Of a DNA stretch of 64,000 nt, positions 9,272-17,309 are shown piece after piece. The notes below the pieces were generated by a model, which did not search any database, was not told the origin of the DNA, and was given only the letters and a program-made list of their open reading frames with translations. The first letter of the stretch is position 1, and each line of letters starts with the position of its first letter. The stretch covers positions 1,674,001 through 1,738,000 of the forward strand of contig CBDICN010000002.1 of assembly GCA_965277355.1 (NCBI GenBank), read 5' to 3'. The stretch comes from RH-AL1 sp965277355 (GTDB lineage: Bacteria > Pseudomonadota > Alphaproteobacteria > Rhizobiales > Beijerinckiaceae). The translations under genes were made by a program, and so were the position numbers.

Positions 9272-9350
9272 GGCCTGAGCCGCATGAGCGCTCTATCGGA
9301 CCCGTCGATCTTCAAGATCAATCTGCGTCACCGGTCTCGGGACCGAACAG

Positions 9351-10073
9351 CTAGCGCGCCGCCGCCTTGATGTCCTTGGGCGGCTCGTAGCGACGCCAGA
9401 TCGCGCTTTCCCCTAGGGTCGAAACGAAGGCGTCGTGTTGTGCGATCTCCTCCTTTGAGAGGCTAGGCACCAGCGGCGTCGGTCGGACGCACCGAACCTC
9501 GTTGGCGAGCGCCCCGCCGCTCCCGTTGCGCACGGCCGGTCCGGCGAAGATCAAGGTTGTCTGGCGACCGCCGTTCAGCTCGGCATAAACTTCCGCCAGG
9601 ATCTCGGCATCGAGCAGAGCGCCATGCTTTGTGCGGCGGGCATTGTTGATACCGTAACGCGAGCATAGTGCGTCGAGGCTGACCGGCGACCCGGGATGTC
9701 GCCGCCGCGCCAGCGCCAGCGTGTCCACCATCCGATCGGTATCGAGCGGCGGCCATCCCAGCGCGACGAGTTCGGCGGACAAGAAGCGAAAATCGAATTC
9801 GGCATTGTGGGCGACCAGCTTGGCACCGTCGGTGAAGACGCAGAACGCTTCGGCGACGTCGCGAAAGAGCGGCTTGCCCGACAGGAACGCGCTCGACAGG
9901 CCGTGGACGGCGAATGCCTCCTCCGGCATGTCGCGTTGCGGGTCGAGGTACTCGTGGAAGGTCTTGCCGGTCGGGATGCCGTTGAACAGTTCGACGCAGC
10001 CGATCTCGACGACGCGGTGACCAGCAACGGGGTCGAGCCCGGTGGTCTCGGTGTCGAAGACGATCTCACGCAC
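9351..10073 (-). CDS. dnaQ: DNA polymerase III epsilon subunit (3'-5' proofreading exonuclease)
   Basis: The proofreading subunit of the replicative polymerase has 240 residues. The exonuclease motifs are all present: ExoI VFDTETTGLDP, ExoII VAHNAEFDFRFL, and the ExoIII-epsilon motif with HGALLDAEI supplying the catalytic His and Asp. The start is a GTG at 10073 that lies inside the 3' end of coaE (8-bp overlap). It is the last gene of the ppsR-maf-aroE-coaE-dnaQ run that leads away from the candidate replication origin. The C-terminal 50 residues would contact the alpha subunit, by analogy with the family. Confidence 0.96.
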   Translation of the reverse strand: MREIVFDTETTGLDPVAGHRVVEIGCVELFNGIPTGKTFHEYLDPQRDMPEEAFAVHGLSSAFLSGKPLFRDVAEAFCVFTDGAKLVAHNAEFDFRFLSAELVALGWPPLDTDRMVDTLALARRRHPGSPVSLDALCSRYGINNARRTKHGALLDAEILAEVYAELNGGRQTTLIFAGPAVRNGSGGALANEVRCVRPTPLVPSLSKEEIAQHDAFVSTLGESAIWRRYEPPKDIKAAAR

Positions 10074-10662
10074 GGCCTTGTCCCGTCTCCAGCGCCGCGA
10101 TCACGGCCTGCACTTGGCGCGCCGCCGCCTCGATGCCGTTGCCGGTCTCGATGACGTGGCGCGCGCGCCGGCGCTTCTCGGCATCCGGCATCTGCTTGGC
10201 GAGTATGGCGGCAAAGCGCGCCTCGGTCATTCCCGTGCGTGCGAGGACACGGGTCTTCTGCACAGTTTCCGGCGCCGAGGCGAGCACCACGACGTCGACA
10301 TCGGCCTCCCCGCCGGTCTCGTAGAGGAGCGGGATGTCCAGCACGGCCATGGAAACGCCGGCGGCGCGGGACTGCGCGAGGAAGGCCTCGCGCTCCTCGC
10401 GTACCAGCGGATGGACGATCGCCTCGAGCCGACCGATCGCTGTCGCGTCGCCGACCACCATTCGGCCGAGAGCCTCGCGGTCGACCGCGCCGGCCCTGGT
10501 CACCCCGGGGAAGGCCGCTTCGACGAGGGATACGGCGCGACCGCCGTAGAGGCGATGCACCGCGGCGTCGGCATCGAAGACCGGCACACCCTCCGCGGCG
10601 AACAACGACGCCGTCGTGCTCTTGCCCATCCCGATCGAGCCGGTGAGGCCGATAACGATCAT
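10066..10662 (-). CDS. coaE: dephospho-CoA kinase
   Basis: The enzyme catalyses the last step of coenzyme A synthesis, phosphorylating dephospho-CoA at the ribose 3'-hydroxyl with ATP. The 198-residue product has the P-loop GLTGSIGMGKST at the N-terminus, DADAAVHRLY (acceptor-site Asp), IVHPLVRE, and AVLDIPLLYETG, all standard for CoaE. The ATG start overlaps the aroE stop as ATGA. It forms part of the conserved block on one side of the putative origin. Confidence 0.96.
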   Translation of the reverse strand: MIVIGLTGSIGMGKSTTASLFAAEGVPVFDADAAVHRLYGGRAVSLVEAAFPGVTRAGAVDREALGRMVVGDATAIGRLEAIVHPLVREEREAFLAQSRAAGVSMAVLDIPLLYETGGEADVDVVVLASAPETVQKTRVLARTGMTEARFAAILAKQMPDAEKRRRARHVIETGNGIEAAARQVQAVIAALETGQGRA

Positions 10663-11504
10663 GGCGTGCGCTCAATGTCGGCCTCTACGAGGGTTCGCAA
10701 CGCCGGCGTCACCTGCGGCTCCACGCCGAACCAGCGTGCGAAGCCGGGGGCCGCCTGATGCAGCAGCATGCCGAGACCGCCGACCGTGCGAAGTCCACGA
10801 CCCTTTGCCGCCCGCAGAAGCTCCGTCTCGCGGGGGACGTAGACGATGTCGTTGACGACCGCATCCTGCGGAAGGCTGTCGAGGCCGAGCGCAAGCGGAT
10901 GCTGGCCTCGCATGCCGGCCGGCGTCGTGTTGACGAGGAGCCCCACCGTCCCGAGCCGAGCCGGCACCTCCGCGAAGGCGACCGCCTCACCGCCGAGTTC
11001 GGCGGCAAGGGCCTCAGCCCGCGCCGGGGTGCGGCCGGCGATCTCGATGCGCGCGAAGCCGCGGCTCGCGAGCGCCGCGACGATGGCCCGGGCGGCGCCG
11101 CCAGCGCCGAGGATGAGTGCGCGGGGTCGCGCTGCCCAACCCGGCGCCTCCTCGTCGAGCGCGGCGAGGAAGCCATAGCCGTCGGTGCTGTCGCCGCAGA
11201 GCGCATCGGCCTCGAACCAAATCGTGTTGACAGACCGCGTGGCCGACGCCGCCGGCGAGAGGTGGTCGCAGAGCGCAGCCATTGCCTCCTTGTGCGGGAC
11301 GGTAACGTTAGCCCCGCAATATCCTTCGGCGCGCATGGCGCCGACGAAGCCGGCAAGACCGCGCGGCTCGACCGGCACCTTGCCATAGACGCCCTCGATG
11401 CCGTGAAGCCTCAGCCAGTAGCCGTGAATCAGCGGCGAGCGGGAGTGGGCGACCGGCCAGCCGATGACGCAGGCCTTCGCTCCGACGGGACGCGCTTTGC
11501 TCAC
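10659..11504 (-). CDS. aroE: shikimate dehydrogenase
   Basis: The enzyme performs the NADPH-dependent reduction of 3-dehydroshikimate to shikimate in aromatic amino-acid synthesis. The 281-residue protein has HSRSPLIHGYWL (substrate serines), VTVPHKEAM with the catalytic Lys, STDGYGF with the paired Asp, and the nucleotide loop LGAGGAARAI. The C-terminal GMLLHQAAPGF helix closes the active site. The start is GTG at 11504, overlapping the maf stop as GTGA. Confidence 0.96.
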   Translation of the reverse strand: MSKARPVGAKACVIGWPVAHSRSPLIHGYWLRLHGIEGVYGKVPVEPRGLAGFVGAMRAEGYCGANVTVPHKEAMAALCDHLSPAASATRSVNTIWFEADALCGDSTDGYGFLAALDEEAPGWAARPRALILGAGGAARAIVAALASRGFARIEIAGRTPARAEALAAELGGEAVAFAEVPARLGTVGLLVNTTPAGMRGQHPLALGLDSLPQDAVVNDIVYVPRETELLRAAKGRGLRTVGGLGMLLHQAAPGFARWFGVEPQVTPALRTLVEADIERTP

Positions 11505-12118
11505 GTCTCTAACGCCCCGACTTCCCGCAGGAGCCGCAGGAGCGGCAGCATCGGCAGGCCGAGAATCGTGGTCTGCTCGCCAACGATCGCGTCGAACAGG
11601 TGGATGCCGAGCCCCTCGACCGCGTAGGCACCAACGCTCTTGAGCACGCTCTCGCCGGCATATTCGAGGTAGGCGTCGACGAAGGAAGCCGAGAAGGACC
11701 GGCAGGTCAGTTGCGCCTCCGCGCCGGCGGTCGCAACGGCGGCGCCGTCACGCACGAGGCAGAGCGCGGCGTGCAACGTGTGCGATCTGCCGGACATGGC
11801 GAGGAGCTGCTGGCGTGCCGCCGCGAGGTCGACCGGCTTGGTGAGGATATCCCCCTCGAGTGACAACGTCTGGTCGGCGCCAAGCACCAGGCGATCCGGC
11901 AAGATCCCGCTCACCGCCATCGCCTTTTCGCGTGCCAGAACGGTTGCGATTGAGGCGCCCCGCTGTCCCTTGCCGCGCAACGGAGCCTCGACGACGCGTT
12001 CGTCGATTCGCGCGTCGATGCCCTCGAAGGGGATCCCGGCGGCGGCCAGCAAGGCCCTGCGCGCCTGGCTCTTCGAGGCGAGGACGAGGGGACGATGCAG
12101 AAGCCACAGATGAGCCAC
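11501..12118 (-). CDS. maf: Maf-family nucleoside triphosphate pyrophosphatase
   Basis: Maf proteins hydrolyse non-canonical or canonical nucleoside triphosphates to the monophosphate and pyrophosphate, acting as house-cleaning enzymes. The 205-residue product has LASKSQARRALL at the N-terminus (triphosphate loop), LVLGADQTLSLEGDIL, and the C-terminal GIHLFDAIVGEQTTILGLP. The start is a GTG at 12118, two bases after the ppsR stop. The exact subfamily (dTTP/UTP type or m7GTP type) cannot be settled by eye. Confidence 0.93.
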   Translation of the reverse strand: MAHLWLLHRPLVLASKSQARRALLAAAGIPFEGIDARIDERVVEAPLRGKGQRGASIATVLAREKAMAVSGILPDRLVLGADQTLSLEGDILTKPVDLAAARQQLLAMSGRSHTLHAALCLVRDGAAVATAGAEAQLTCRSFSASFVDAYLEYAGESVLKSVGAYAVEGLGIHLFDAIVGEQTTILGLPMLPLLRLLREVGALET

Positions 12119-12120
12119 GA

Positions 12121-12969
12121 TCAGTCCAGCGCGATCGACTTGTGCTTGTGGGCACGCAGGAGATCCATGATGGCGGCAGCCGTCTCCTCGATCGAGCGCC
12201 GCGTGACGTCGATCATCGGCCAGCCCTGGCGCTCGAAGAAACGGCGCGATTTGGCGATCTCGTCGGCGACCAGTTTTCTGTCGACGTAGTCCGACATCTC
12301 GCTCGCATTCATCGCCAGCAGGCGATTCTGCCGGATCTGCACGATGCGGTCCGGGCTCGCCACGAGACCGACCACGAGCGGCCGCACCAGGGTACGGATT
12401 GCGACCGGGAGTTCGACGCCCGGCACCATCGGGATATTAGCGGTCTTCACCCCGCGATTGGCAAGGTAGATGCTCGTCGGCGTCTTGGAGGTGCGGCTGA
12501 TGCCGAGCAGGACGACGTCCGCCTCCTCGTAGTTCTCGACGTTCTGCCCGTCGTCGTGGAGCATTGTGAAATTCAGCGCGTCGATGCGCCTGAAGTAATC
12601 CGCGTTCAGCATGTGCTGCGCGCCGGGCTTCGGTGTCGCTTCGAGGCCGATGTAGCCTTGGAAGAAGTTCAGGATCGGACCGAGCACCGATAACGTCGGG
12701 GCGCCGGCGTCCCGGCAGGCCTCCTCGAGCCGAAAGGAAAGCTCCGGATCGACGAGGGTATAGAGCACCATGCCCGGCGCGGTCTCGATCTCGGCGATGG
12801 CGCGATCGAGCTGATCGCGGGTCCGCACCAGCGGATAGATGTGCTCGATCGAGGACACGCCCTGGTACTGAGCGGCGGCCGCACGGCTAACAGCCATGAG
12901 CGTCTCGCCGGTCGCGTCCGAGATCAGGTGCAGGTGGAAATAGTTGCGCTTCACCTGGCTCCTAGTCAT
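12121..12969 (-). CDS. ppsR: PEP synthase / pyruvate phosphate dikinase regulatory kinase-phosphorylase
   Basis: This bifunctional protein uses ADP to phosphorylate and phosphate to dephosphorylate an active-site threonine of PpsA or PpdK, switching pyruvate/PEP interconversion. The 282-residue length is normal for the DUF299 family. Family features are HLISDATGET near the N-terminus and the P-loop-like GISRTSKTPTS at residues 156-166. The ATG at 12969 abuts the candidate origin. In several alphaproteobacteria a homologue of this gene lies on one side of oriC with hemE on the other, as here. Confidence 0.93.
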   Translation of the reverse strand: MTRSQVKRNYFHLHLISDATGETLMAVSRAAAAQYQGVSSIEHIYPLVRTRDQLDRAIAEIETAPGMVLYTLVDPELSFRLEEACRDAGAPTLSVLGPILNFFQGYIGLEATPKPGAQHMLNADYFRRIDALNFTMLHDDGQNVENYEEADVVLLGISRTSKTPTSIYLANRGVKTANIPMVPGVELPVAIRTLVRPLVVGLVASPDRIVQIRQNRLLAMNASEMSDYVDRKLVADEIAKSRRFFERQGWPMIDVTRRSIEETAAAIMDLLRAHKHKSIALD

Positions 12970-13311
12970 GTGTGGACAGCTGGGGACGGCGGTGGAAAAC
13001 CGGACAGGGTCGCGACACGATCGTCAATCGCGTATCGCGCCCGTCCGAATTCTTCAACACGGTTGACGATGCGCGTCGCGGCCAAGCGGCGGCCTGGAAC
13101 AGCGTTGAAAACCTGCTTGGCCGATCGCTCCGGCAGGATGGCGCGTCTGAGACGGCTGAAGTCGTTAACGTTTCGTTAACGGTGCCGATGCGTTTACCGC
13201 GCTGTGGAAAAGAGGCGCAAGATCGAAGATTGGTGGAAGATTGTGGGCGTCGCCGGATAGCCCTAATCCAACGGCAATCATCTAAAACAAGAAGAATCTC
13301 TTAAGGATTAT
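12970..13311. other. oriC: candidate chromosomal replication origin (oriC)
   Basis: This 342-bp non-coding stretch lies between ppsR and hemE, which read away from each other. It holds a perfect TTAA-N7-TTAAC motif (13165-13180) and several DnaA-box-like 9-mers on one strand: TGTGGACAG at 12971, GGTGGAAAA at 12991, TGTGGAAAA at 13203 (8 of 9 against TGTGGATAA), and GGTGGAAGA at 13232. The end nearest hemE (about 13265-13317) is AT-rich and could be the unwinding element. The Caulobacter origin is next to hemE and is controlled by DnaA and CtrA, and related gene order is seen in other alphaproteobacteria. The assignment is therefore from synteny plus motifs; it also contains the promoters of both flanking genes. 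Confidence 0.75.
13165..13180. promoter_or_regulatory. CtrA-type binding site (TTAA-N7-TTAAC)
   Basis: The 16 bases read TTAA-CGTTTCG-TTAAC, an exact match to the full CtrA consensus, and are nearly palindromic. CtrA represses initiation at the Caulobacter origin and regulates cell-cycle genes. Its place within the candidate origin and about 130 bp upstream of hemE fits either role. Confidence 0.65.
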
Positions 13312-14370
13312 TTGGATTTGGACGAGGTAACGCCGATCAAAGATTCCAAGTTCCTGAAGGCGCTCGCAGGCGAACCCGTCTGGCCGCCGCCTCTTTGGTT
13401 GATGCGGCAGGCCGGTCGCTACCTTCCGGAATACCGGGCGATCCGCGCCGCGTCCGGAAGCTTCCTCGACTTCTGCTACAATCCGACGACGACGGTGGAG
13501 GCGACGTTGCAGCCGATCCGCCGCTACGGTTTCGATGCGGCAATCCTATTCTCGGACATCCTGGTGGTACCGGACGCCCTCGGTCAGACGGTGAGCTTCG
13601 AGGCCGGCGAGGGTCCGCGTCTCCCGCCGATTGGCGATGCAACCGGGATTGATGCGCTGCGCGACGAGATCGACCTGAATCATCTCGCACCGGTGTTCGA
13701 GACGGTCGCCAGGCTCAAGCAGGATCTGCCGCGTGGCACGCCTCTGATCGGGTTTTGCGGCGCGCCCTGGACAGTCGCGAGCTACATGATCGCCGGCCGG
13801 GGCACACCGGACCAGGCGCCGGCACGGCTTTTCGCCTATCGCCAACCGACCGTGTTCCAGCGCCTCGTCGACAAGCTCGTCGAGGCCTCGCTCGCCTACC
13901 TTCGTCGTCAGATCGAGGCCGGAGTCGACGCCATCCAGATCTTCGACACCTGGGCCGGCGTGCTTCCTGCAGGCGAGTTCGAGCGGTGGTGCGTGACGCC
14001 GGTCGCGGCGATCGTTGCCGGCCTGCGCGCGTCGCACCCGGCCATGCCGATCATCGTCTTCGCCCGCGGTGCCGGTTCACGCGTCGGCGAACTCAAGAAC
14101 CTCACCGATGCCGATGCGCTCGGCCTCGACACCGCTGTCGATCCGCACTGGGCGGCTCGAACGTTGCCTGCCTCGACCGTCCTGCAAGGCAACCTCGATC
14201 CGTTGGCTCTGATCGCCGGCGGCCAGGCGCTAGACGCGGCTGTCGGACGTATTCTCGCCGCCTTTCGCCGCAGGCCGTATATCTTCAATCTCGGTCATGG
14301 CATTTTGCCGGAAACCCCGCTAGCTCACGTCGACCGGCTCGTGGAACTCGTGCGCCGCGACGCATCCTAG
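13312..14370 (+). CDS. hemE: uroporphyrinogen decarboxylase
   Basis: The enzyme decarboxylates the four acetate side chains of uroporphyrinogen III to give coproporphyrinogen III in cytosolic heme synthesis. The 352-residue product has the signature WLMRQAGRYLPEYR near residue 28, then ILFSDILVVPDALG and GFCGAPWTVASYM, and ends with NLGHGILPETPLAHV. No ATG precedes the conserved part; TTG at 13312 or 13318 must serve. An aagga site at 13303-13307 fits the second better by spacing, so the exact start is uncertain. It abuts the candidate origin and is followed 8 bp later by hemJ. Confidence 0.96.
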   Translation: MDLDEVTPIKDSKFLKALAGEPVWPPPLWLMRQAGRYLPEYRAIRAASGSFLDFCYNPTTTVEATLQPIRRYGFDAAILFSDILVVPDALGQTVSFEAGEGPRLPPIGDATGIDALRDEIDLNHLAPVFETVARLKQDLPRGTPLIGFCGAPWTVASYMIAGRGTPDQAPARLFAYRQPTVFQRLVDKLVEASLAYLRRQIEAGVDAIQIFDTWAGVLPAGEFERWCVTPVAAIVAGLRASHPAMPIIVFARGAGSRVGELKNLTDADALGLDTAVDPHWAARTLPASTVLQGNLDPLALIAGGQALDAAVGRILAAFRRRPYIFNLGHGILPETPLAHVDRLVELVRRDAS

Positions 14371-14378
14371 GGGATCGA

Positions 14379-14816
14379 ATGGCCTACCTGTGGCTCAAGG
14401 CGCTGCACGTCCTGTCGATCATCGCCTGGATGGTCGGGATGCTTTATCTGCCGCGGCTCTACGTCTACCACGTCGAGGCGGGCCTCGGGACGCCGATGGC
14501 CAACACCTTCGAGGTGATGGAGCGTCGCCTGCAAAAGGCGATCATGCTGCCCGCGCTGATCGTGGCCTGGGCCAGCGGCCTGCTGCTCGCCTACGAAGGC
14601 GGCTGGTTCCGATGGCCTTGGCTGCACGGGAAGCTTCTGCTCGTCGTGATCCTGACCGGCATACACGGGTACCTCGCAGCCGAACGCAAGCGTCTCGCGA
14701 GCGGTCGTAGCACGCGCAGTTCCATGTTCTTCCGGATCATGAACGAAGTGCCGACGGTGCTTCTCATCGGCATCGTCATCCTCGTCGTGGTTAAGCCGTT
14801 CGGCGCGCCCGCGTAG
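14379..14816 (+). CDS. hemJ: protoporphyrinogen IX oxidase, HemJ type
   Basis: HemJ is a small membrane enzyme that oxidises protoporphyrinogen IX to protoporphyrin IX in bacteria lacking HemG/HemY. The 145-residue product has four hydrophobic segments, the N-terminal ALHVLSIIAWMVGMLYLPRL with the conserved His, and GKLLLVV with the conserved Lys in the third segment. Both residues are characteristic of the family. It starts 8 bp after hemE, so the two late heme genes are co-transcribed. The rho gene often found next in alphaproteobacteria is not here. Confidence 0.9.
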   Translation: MAYLWLKALHVLSIIAWMVGMLYLPRLYVYHVEAGLGTPMANTFEVMERRLQKAIMLPALIVAWASGLLLAYEGGWFRWPWLHGKLLLVVILTGIHGYLAAERKRLASGRSTRSSMFFRIMNEVPTVLLIGIVILVVVKPFGAPA

Positions 14817-14915
14817 AGCGTCTGCGACGAAGGGTCGGGAGGGGTCGTCGTTCCGTCGCCGCCGAGGCCTCAGGGCCAAATAACCGGCCCGACTCCAGCC
14901 ATCGCGGGACGCCGG

Positions 14916-14941
14916 ATGAAAAACGCCGCTCTAGAGCGGCG
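14916..14941 (-). terminator. Rho-independent terminator of infC
   Basis: A perfect 18-bp palindrome (CGCCGCTCTAGAGCGGCG, 14924-14941) is followed on the minus strand by GTTTTTC. It begins about 29 bases beyond the infC stop codon. It is a textbook stem plus short U-tract and would end the minus-strand infC transcript. Confidence 0.75.
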
Positions 14942-14969
14942 CGCATCGCGATCGGGGAATGAGGCCAGC

Positions 14970-15509
14970 CTATCTGGGCGCCAGCACCATCACCATCTGG
15001 CGGCCTTCCATTGAAGGCTCGGCCTCGACCTTGGCCAGCGTGCCATTTTCCATCTTCACACGCTCGAGCAGCCGGAAACCGATGTCCTGGTGGGCCATTT
15101 CGCGTCCGCGGAAGCGAAGGGTCACCTTGACCTTGTCGCCCTCCTCGAAGAAACGGCGCACCGCCTTCATCTTGGTATCGTAGTCGTGGTCGTCGATGCC
15201 GGGGCGGAGCTTGATCTCCTTGATCTCGACGATCTTCTGCCGCTTGCGGGCCTCGGCGGATTTCTTCTGCTCGAGAAACCGGAATTTGCCGTAATCGAGG
15301 ATCTTGCAAACCGGCGGATTTGCGTTTGGCACGATCTCCACGAGGTCCATGCCGGCTTCTTCCGCGATCTCCATTGCGGCGACCGTTTCAGTGATGCCGC
15401 GGTTCGCGCCCTCGGCATCGATGAGTTGGACTTCCCTGGCTCTGATCTCCTTGTTGGTGCGCGGTCCGTCTTTCTGCGGGACCGGCGGGGCTTTCATGGG
15501 ACGGCGAAT
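14970..15509 (-). CDS. infC: translation initiation factor IF-3
   Basis: IF-3 binds the 30S subunit and enforces correct start-codon and initiator-tRNA selection. The 179-residue product has the N-domain block GPRTNKEIRAREVQLID, the linker, and the C-domain EIKLRPGIDDHDYDTKM and VKVTLRFRGREMAHQ. The most credible start is the unusual codon ATT at 15509: it lies 6 bases after a perfect AGGAG (15516-15520) and gives IRRPMKAPP, the usual N-terminus. The ATG four codons later is poorly placed. The gene is monocistronic; rpmI and rplT are not next to it. A strong terminator follows. Confidence 0.95.
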   Translation of the reverse strand: MRRPMKAPPVPQKDGPRTNKEIRAREVQLIDAEGANRGITETVAAMEIAEEAGMDLVEIVPNANPPVCKILDYGKFRFLEQKKSAEARKRQKIVEIKEIKLRPGIDDHDYDTKMKAVRRFFEEGDKVKVTLRFRGREMAHQDIGFRLLERVKMENGTLAKVEAEPSMEGRQMVMVLAPR

Positions 15510-15520
15510 GGTGATCTCCT
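15507..15520 (-). promoter_or_regulatory. AUU start codon and Shine-Dalgarno of infC
   Basis: On the minus strand AGGAG is followed by six bases and then ATT. In E. coli and many bacteria the infC AUU start is the basis of autoregulation: free IF-3 rejects non-canonical start codons, including its own. The same arrangement is visible here, so the same feedback is inferred. Confidence 0.8.
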
Positions 15521-15654
15521 GGATTTGTTGACCGATCCAAGCTGCCGACGAGTGCTTCGCCGCATTACAATGGACCAACGGAAAAGATCGTGTCTTCCTG
15601 CTGCAAAGTCAACAATCACGAAATTGTGGTAGCATCTCAGTTTGAGGCACTACC

Positions 15655-15995
15655 ATCGCCTGCCATCCCGTCGCCAAATGGACGACGGGGCACGTCGCCA
15701 CCCGCGCGACCGCGACGGCGGCGGCAAAGCTCCTCGACAAGCTGATCGCCGACGCCCGTTCGCGATCGAACGCATCCAGGTCGACGGCGGCTCGAAGTCC
15801 AAGCCGCCTTTGAGCAGGCCTGCGTGGACAAGGGCCTCGCGCTCTATGGTGCTGCCGCCGAAGAGCCTGAAGCTCAACGGCACTGCCGAGCGCAACCAGG
15901 GCGTTTGTCTACGCCTTGTTCGACCTGCCGCACCGCATCGATCAGCGCGGCCTGCCGCACTTGCATGAGGGACGCAACGGCATCGTCTGAGGCGG
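15655..15995 (+). mobile_element. degenerate transposase fragment, DDE integrase-core type
   Basis: Pieces of a retroviral-integrase-type transposase can be read in shifting frames: HPVAKWTTGHVATRATA from 15664, then FAIERIQVDGGS, then FEQACVDKGLALY, then VLPPKSLKLNGTAERNQG, then VYALFDLPHRIDQRGLPHL. The QVDGGS and PKSPKLNG-like motifs are typical of IS481/IS3-type integrase cores, with the middle Asp and terminal Glu (AERNQ). At least three frame changes, loss of the N-terminus and no visible terminal inverted repeats mean that it is dead. It marks the left side of the accessory region. Confidence 0.7.
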
Positions 15996-16032
15996 CTTCC
16001 GCCGAAAGGCCGCGGAGCCTCGCTCAGTGGAA

Positions 16033-17220
16033 CTAGGCTCCGGACCGGAGTTCGATCGGCAAACGGCTGAAGCCGTAGAGGCCCCGGTTGCCGAGTGGTT
16101 CCGGTTCCCCGACGTGGATATCCTCGCACCGCTCGAGCAGGGCTTCGACCATCACCTCCATCTCCATCTTGGCGAGATGCATGCCGACGCACATGTGCGG
16201 GCCGCTTCCCCAGGCAAGGTGCGCCCTGGCATCGCGCGTCATGTCGAAGCGGTCGGCATCCGGGTATCTGCGTTCGTCGCGGTTCGCGGAGCCGTAGATG
16301 AGCATGACGCGCGCGCCCTTGGGGATGACGTCGTCGCCGACGCGGTAGTCGGCGCCGGCGATCCGCGAGAACCACCGGATGACGGAGCTGTGGCGCACGC
16401 TCTCCAGGACGGCCGCCCCGATCAGCGAGGGATCGTCCTTCAGCATGCGCCAGCTGGCTGGATCGCGGCCCAGCAGGTTCAGGAGATGCCCTTTGGCGAG
16501 GATCGTCGTGTCGAGGCTCGGCAGCACGTAGGCGCTCATCGCCCCGCGTGCTTCGGGCTCGCTCAGGCGGCCTGCCGCGACGGCGTCGAAGAGGCCGCGC
16601 GCCCATCCGCCTTCGCGCATGCTCGTCCACTCCACGGCGGCCAAGTACGCGCGCGCGCCTGCGGCGACCTCGAAGTCCCGTTCCGATCCCGGACGCGACG
16701 GCCCGATGGCGTTGAAGACGGCGGCCGCCCACTCGAGCATCGAAGCCCTGCCCTCCTCTGGCAGGCCGACCAGCTTGCTGATGGCCGCCAGCGGCAGAAA
16801 CTGGGCGATTTCGGTCATGGCGTCGAAGGGACCGCGGTTGACCAGCGCCCCGATCCGTTCGCCAACCATCTGCTTCAGGAAGGACCTGTGCTGCTTGAGC
16901 TGTGCGGGCAGGATGGGCCGCACCACCTCTGCCCGCAGCCGCCGGTGCTGGTCGCCGTCCGACATGATGATGTTCGGGGCGCCTGGCCGGTTGATGGCGT
17001 CGTTGAAGCCGACGCCGTCGCCCGACAGGAGGACGTCCGGAGCCTGGAGCGCCGCGCGCACGTCGTCGTAGCGCGACAGCGCGTAGACGTCGGGATCGCG
17101 CAGGCGCACGACCGGACCGAGCTCGCGTAGTTTGCGGTAGTGCCCGAACGGCTCGTCCAGCGCCGATCGCGAGAACAGGTCCTCCTCATAGAAACCGGTG
17201 ACCGGCGAACCGCTCAGCAT
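16033..17220 (-). CDS. cytochrome P450
   Basis: This heme-thiolate monooxygenase has 395 residues and no signal or anchor, so it is a soluble bacterial P450. The heme-binding loop AWGSGPHMCVGMHLAKME carries the Cys ligand, with Trp in place of the usual Phe at the loop start. The K-helix ExxR is ESVR, and the I-helix has VLPSLDTTILA, where PS replaces the more common AG before the acid-Thr pair. An aaagga site supports the ATG at 17220. No ferredoxin is adjacent; a ferredoxin-reductase-like gene is 12 kb away. It diverges from a GntR regulator, which may control it. The substrate is unknown; surrounding genes suggest an aromatic compound. Confidence 0.92.
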   Translation of the reverse strand: MLSGSPVTGFYEEDLFSRSALDEPFGHYRKLRELGPVVRLRDPDVYALSRYDDVRAALQAPDVLLSGDGVGFNDAINRPGAPNIIMSDGDQHRRLRAEVVRPILPAQLKQHRSFLKQMVGERIGALVNRGPFDAMTEIAQFLPLAAISKLVGLPEEGRASMLEWAAAVFNAIGPSRPGSERDFEVAAGARAYLAAVEWTSMREGGWARGLFDAVAAGRLSEPEARGAMSAYVLPSLDTTILAKGHLLNLLGRDPASWRMLKDDPSLIGAAVLESVRHSSVIRWFSRIAGADYRVGDDVIPKGARVMLIYGSANRDERRYPDADRFDMTRDARAHLAWGSGPHMCVGMHLAKMEMEVMVEALLERCEDIHVGEPEPLGNRGLYGFSRLPIELRSGA

Positions 17221-17282
17221 TTGCCGTCCTTTGCATGGGGAGTAGCTCCGCTGCCACCCCGTATCGCCCGAGACCATACGGA

Positions 17283-17309
17283 GCCGATATATAGCGAAGC
17301 CGATATATA
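17283..17309. repeat. direct repeat gccgatatata in the P450/GntR intergenic region
   Basis: Two copies of gccgatatata (17283-17293 and 17299-17309) lie 16 bp apart, start to start, within a very AT-rich stretch (17285-17318) of the 351-bp gap between the divergent P450 and GntR genes. The spacing and position suit an operator or promoter region for either gene. Nothing coding was seen in the rest of the gap. Confidence 0.45.

Noticed and set aside
9272..9350. Hairpin cggtctcgggaccg between secB and dnaQ as a terminator
   Set aside because: The stem is short and no T-run follows on either strand, so I did not list it.
15650..16732. Long minus-strand reading across the transposase remnant and P450
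   Set aside because: It is an arginine-rich shadow frame of the P450 gene with no family motif.
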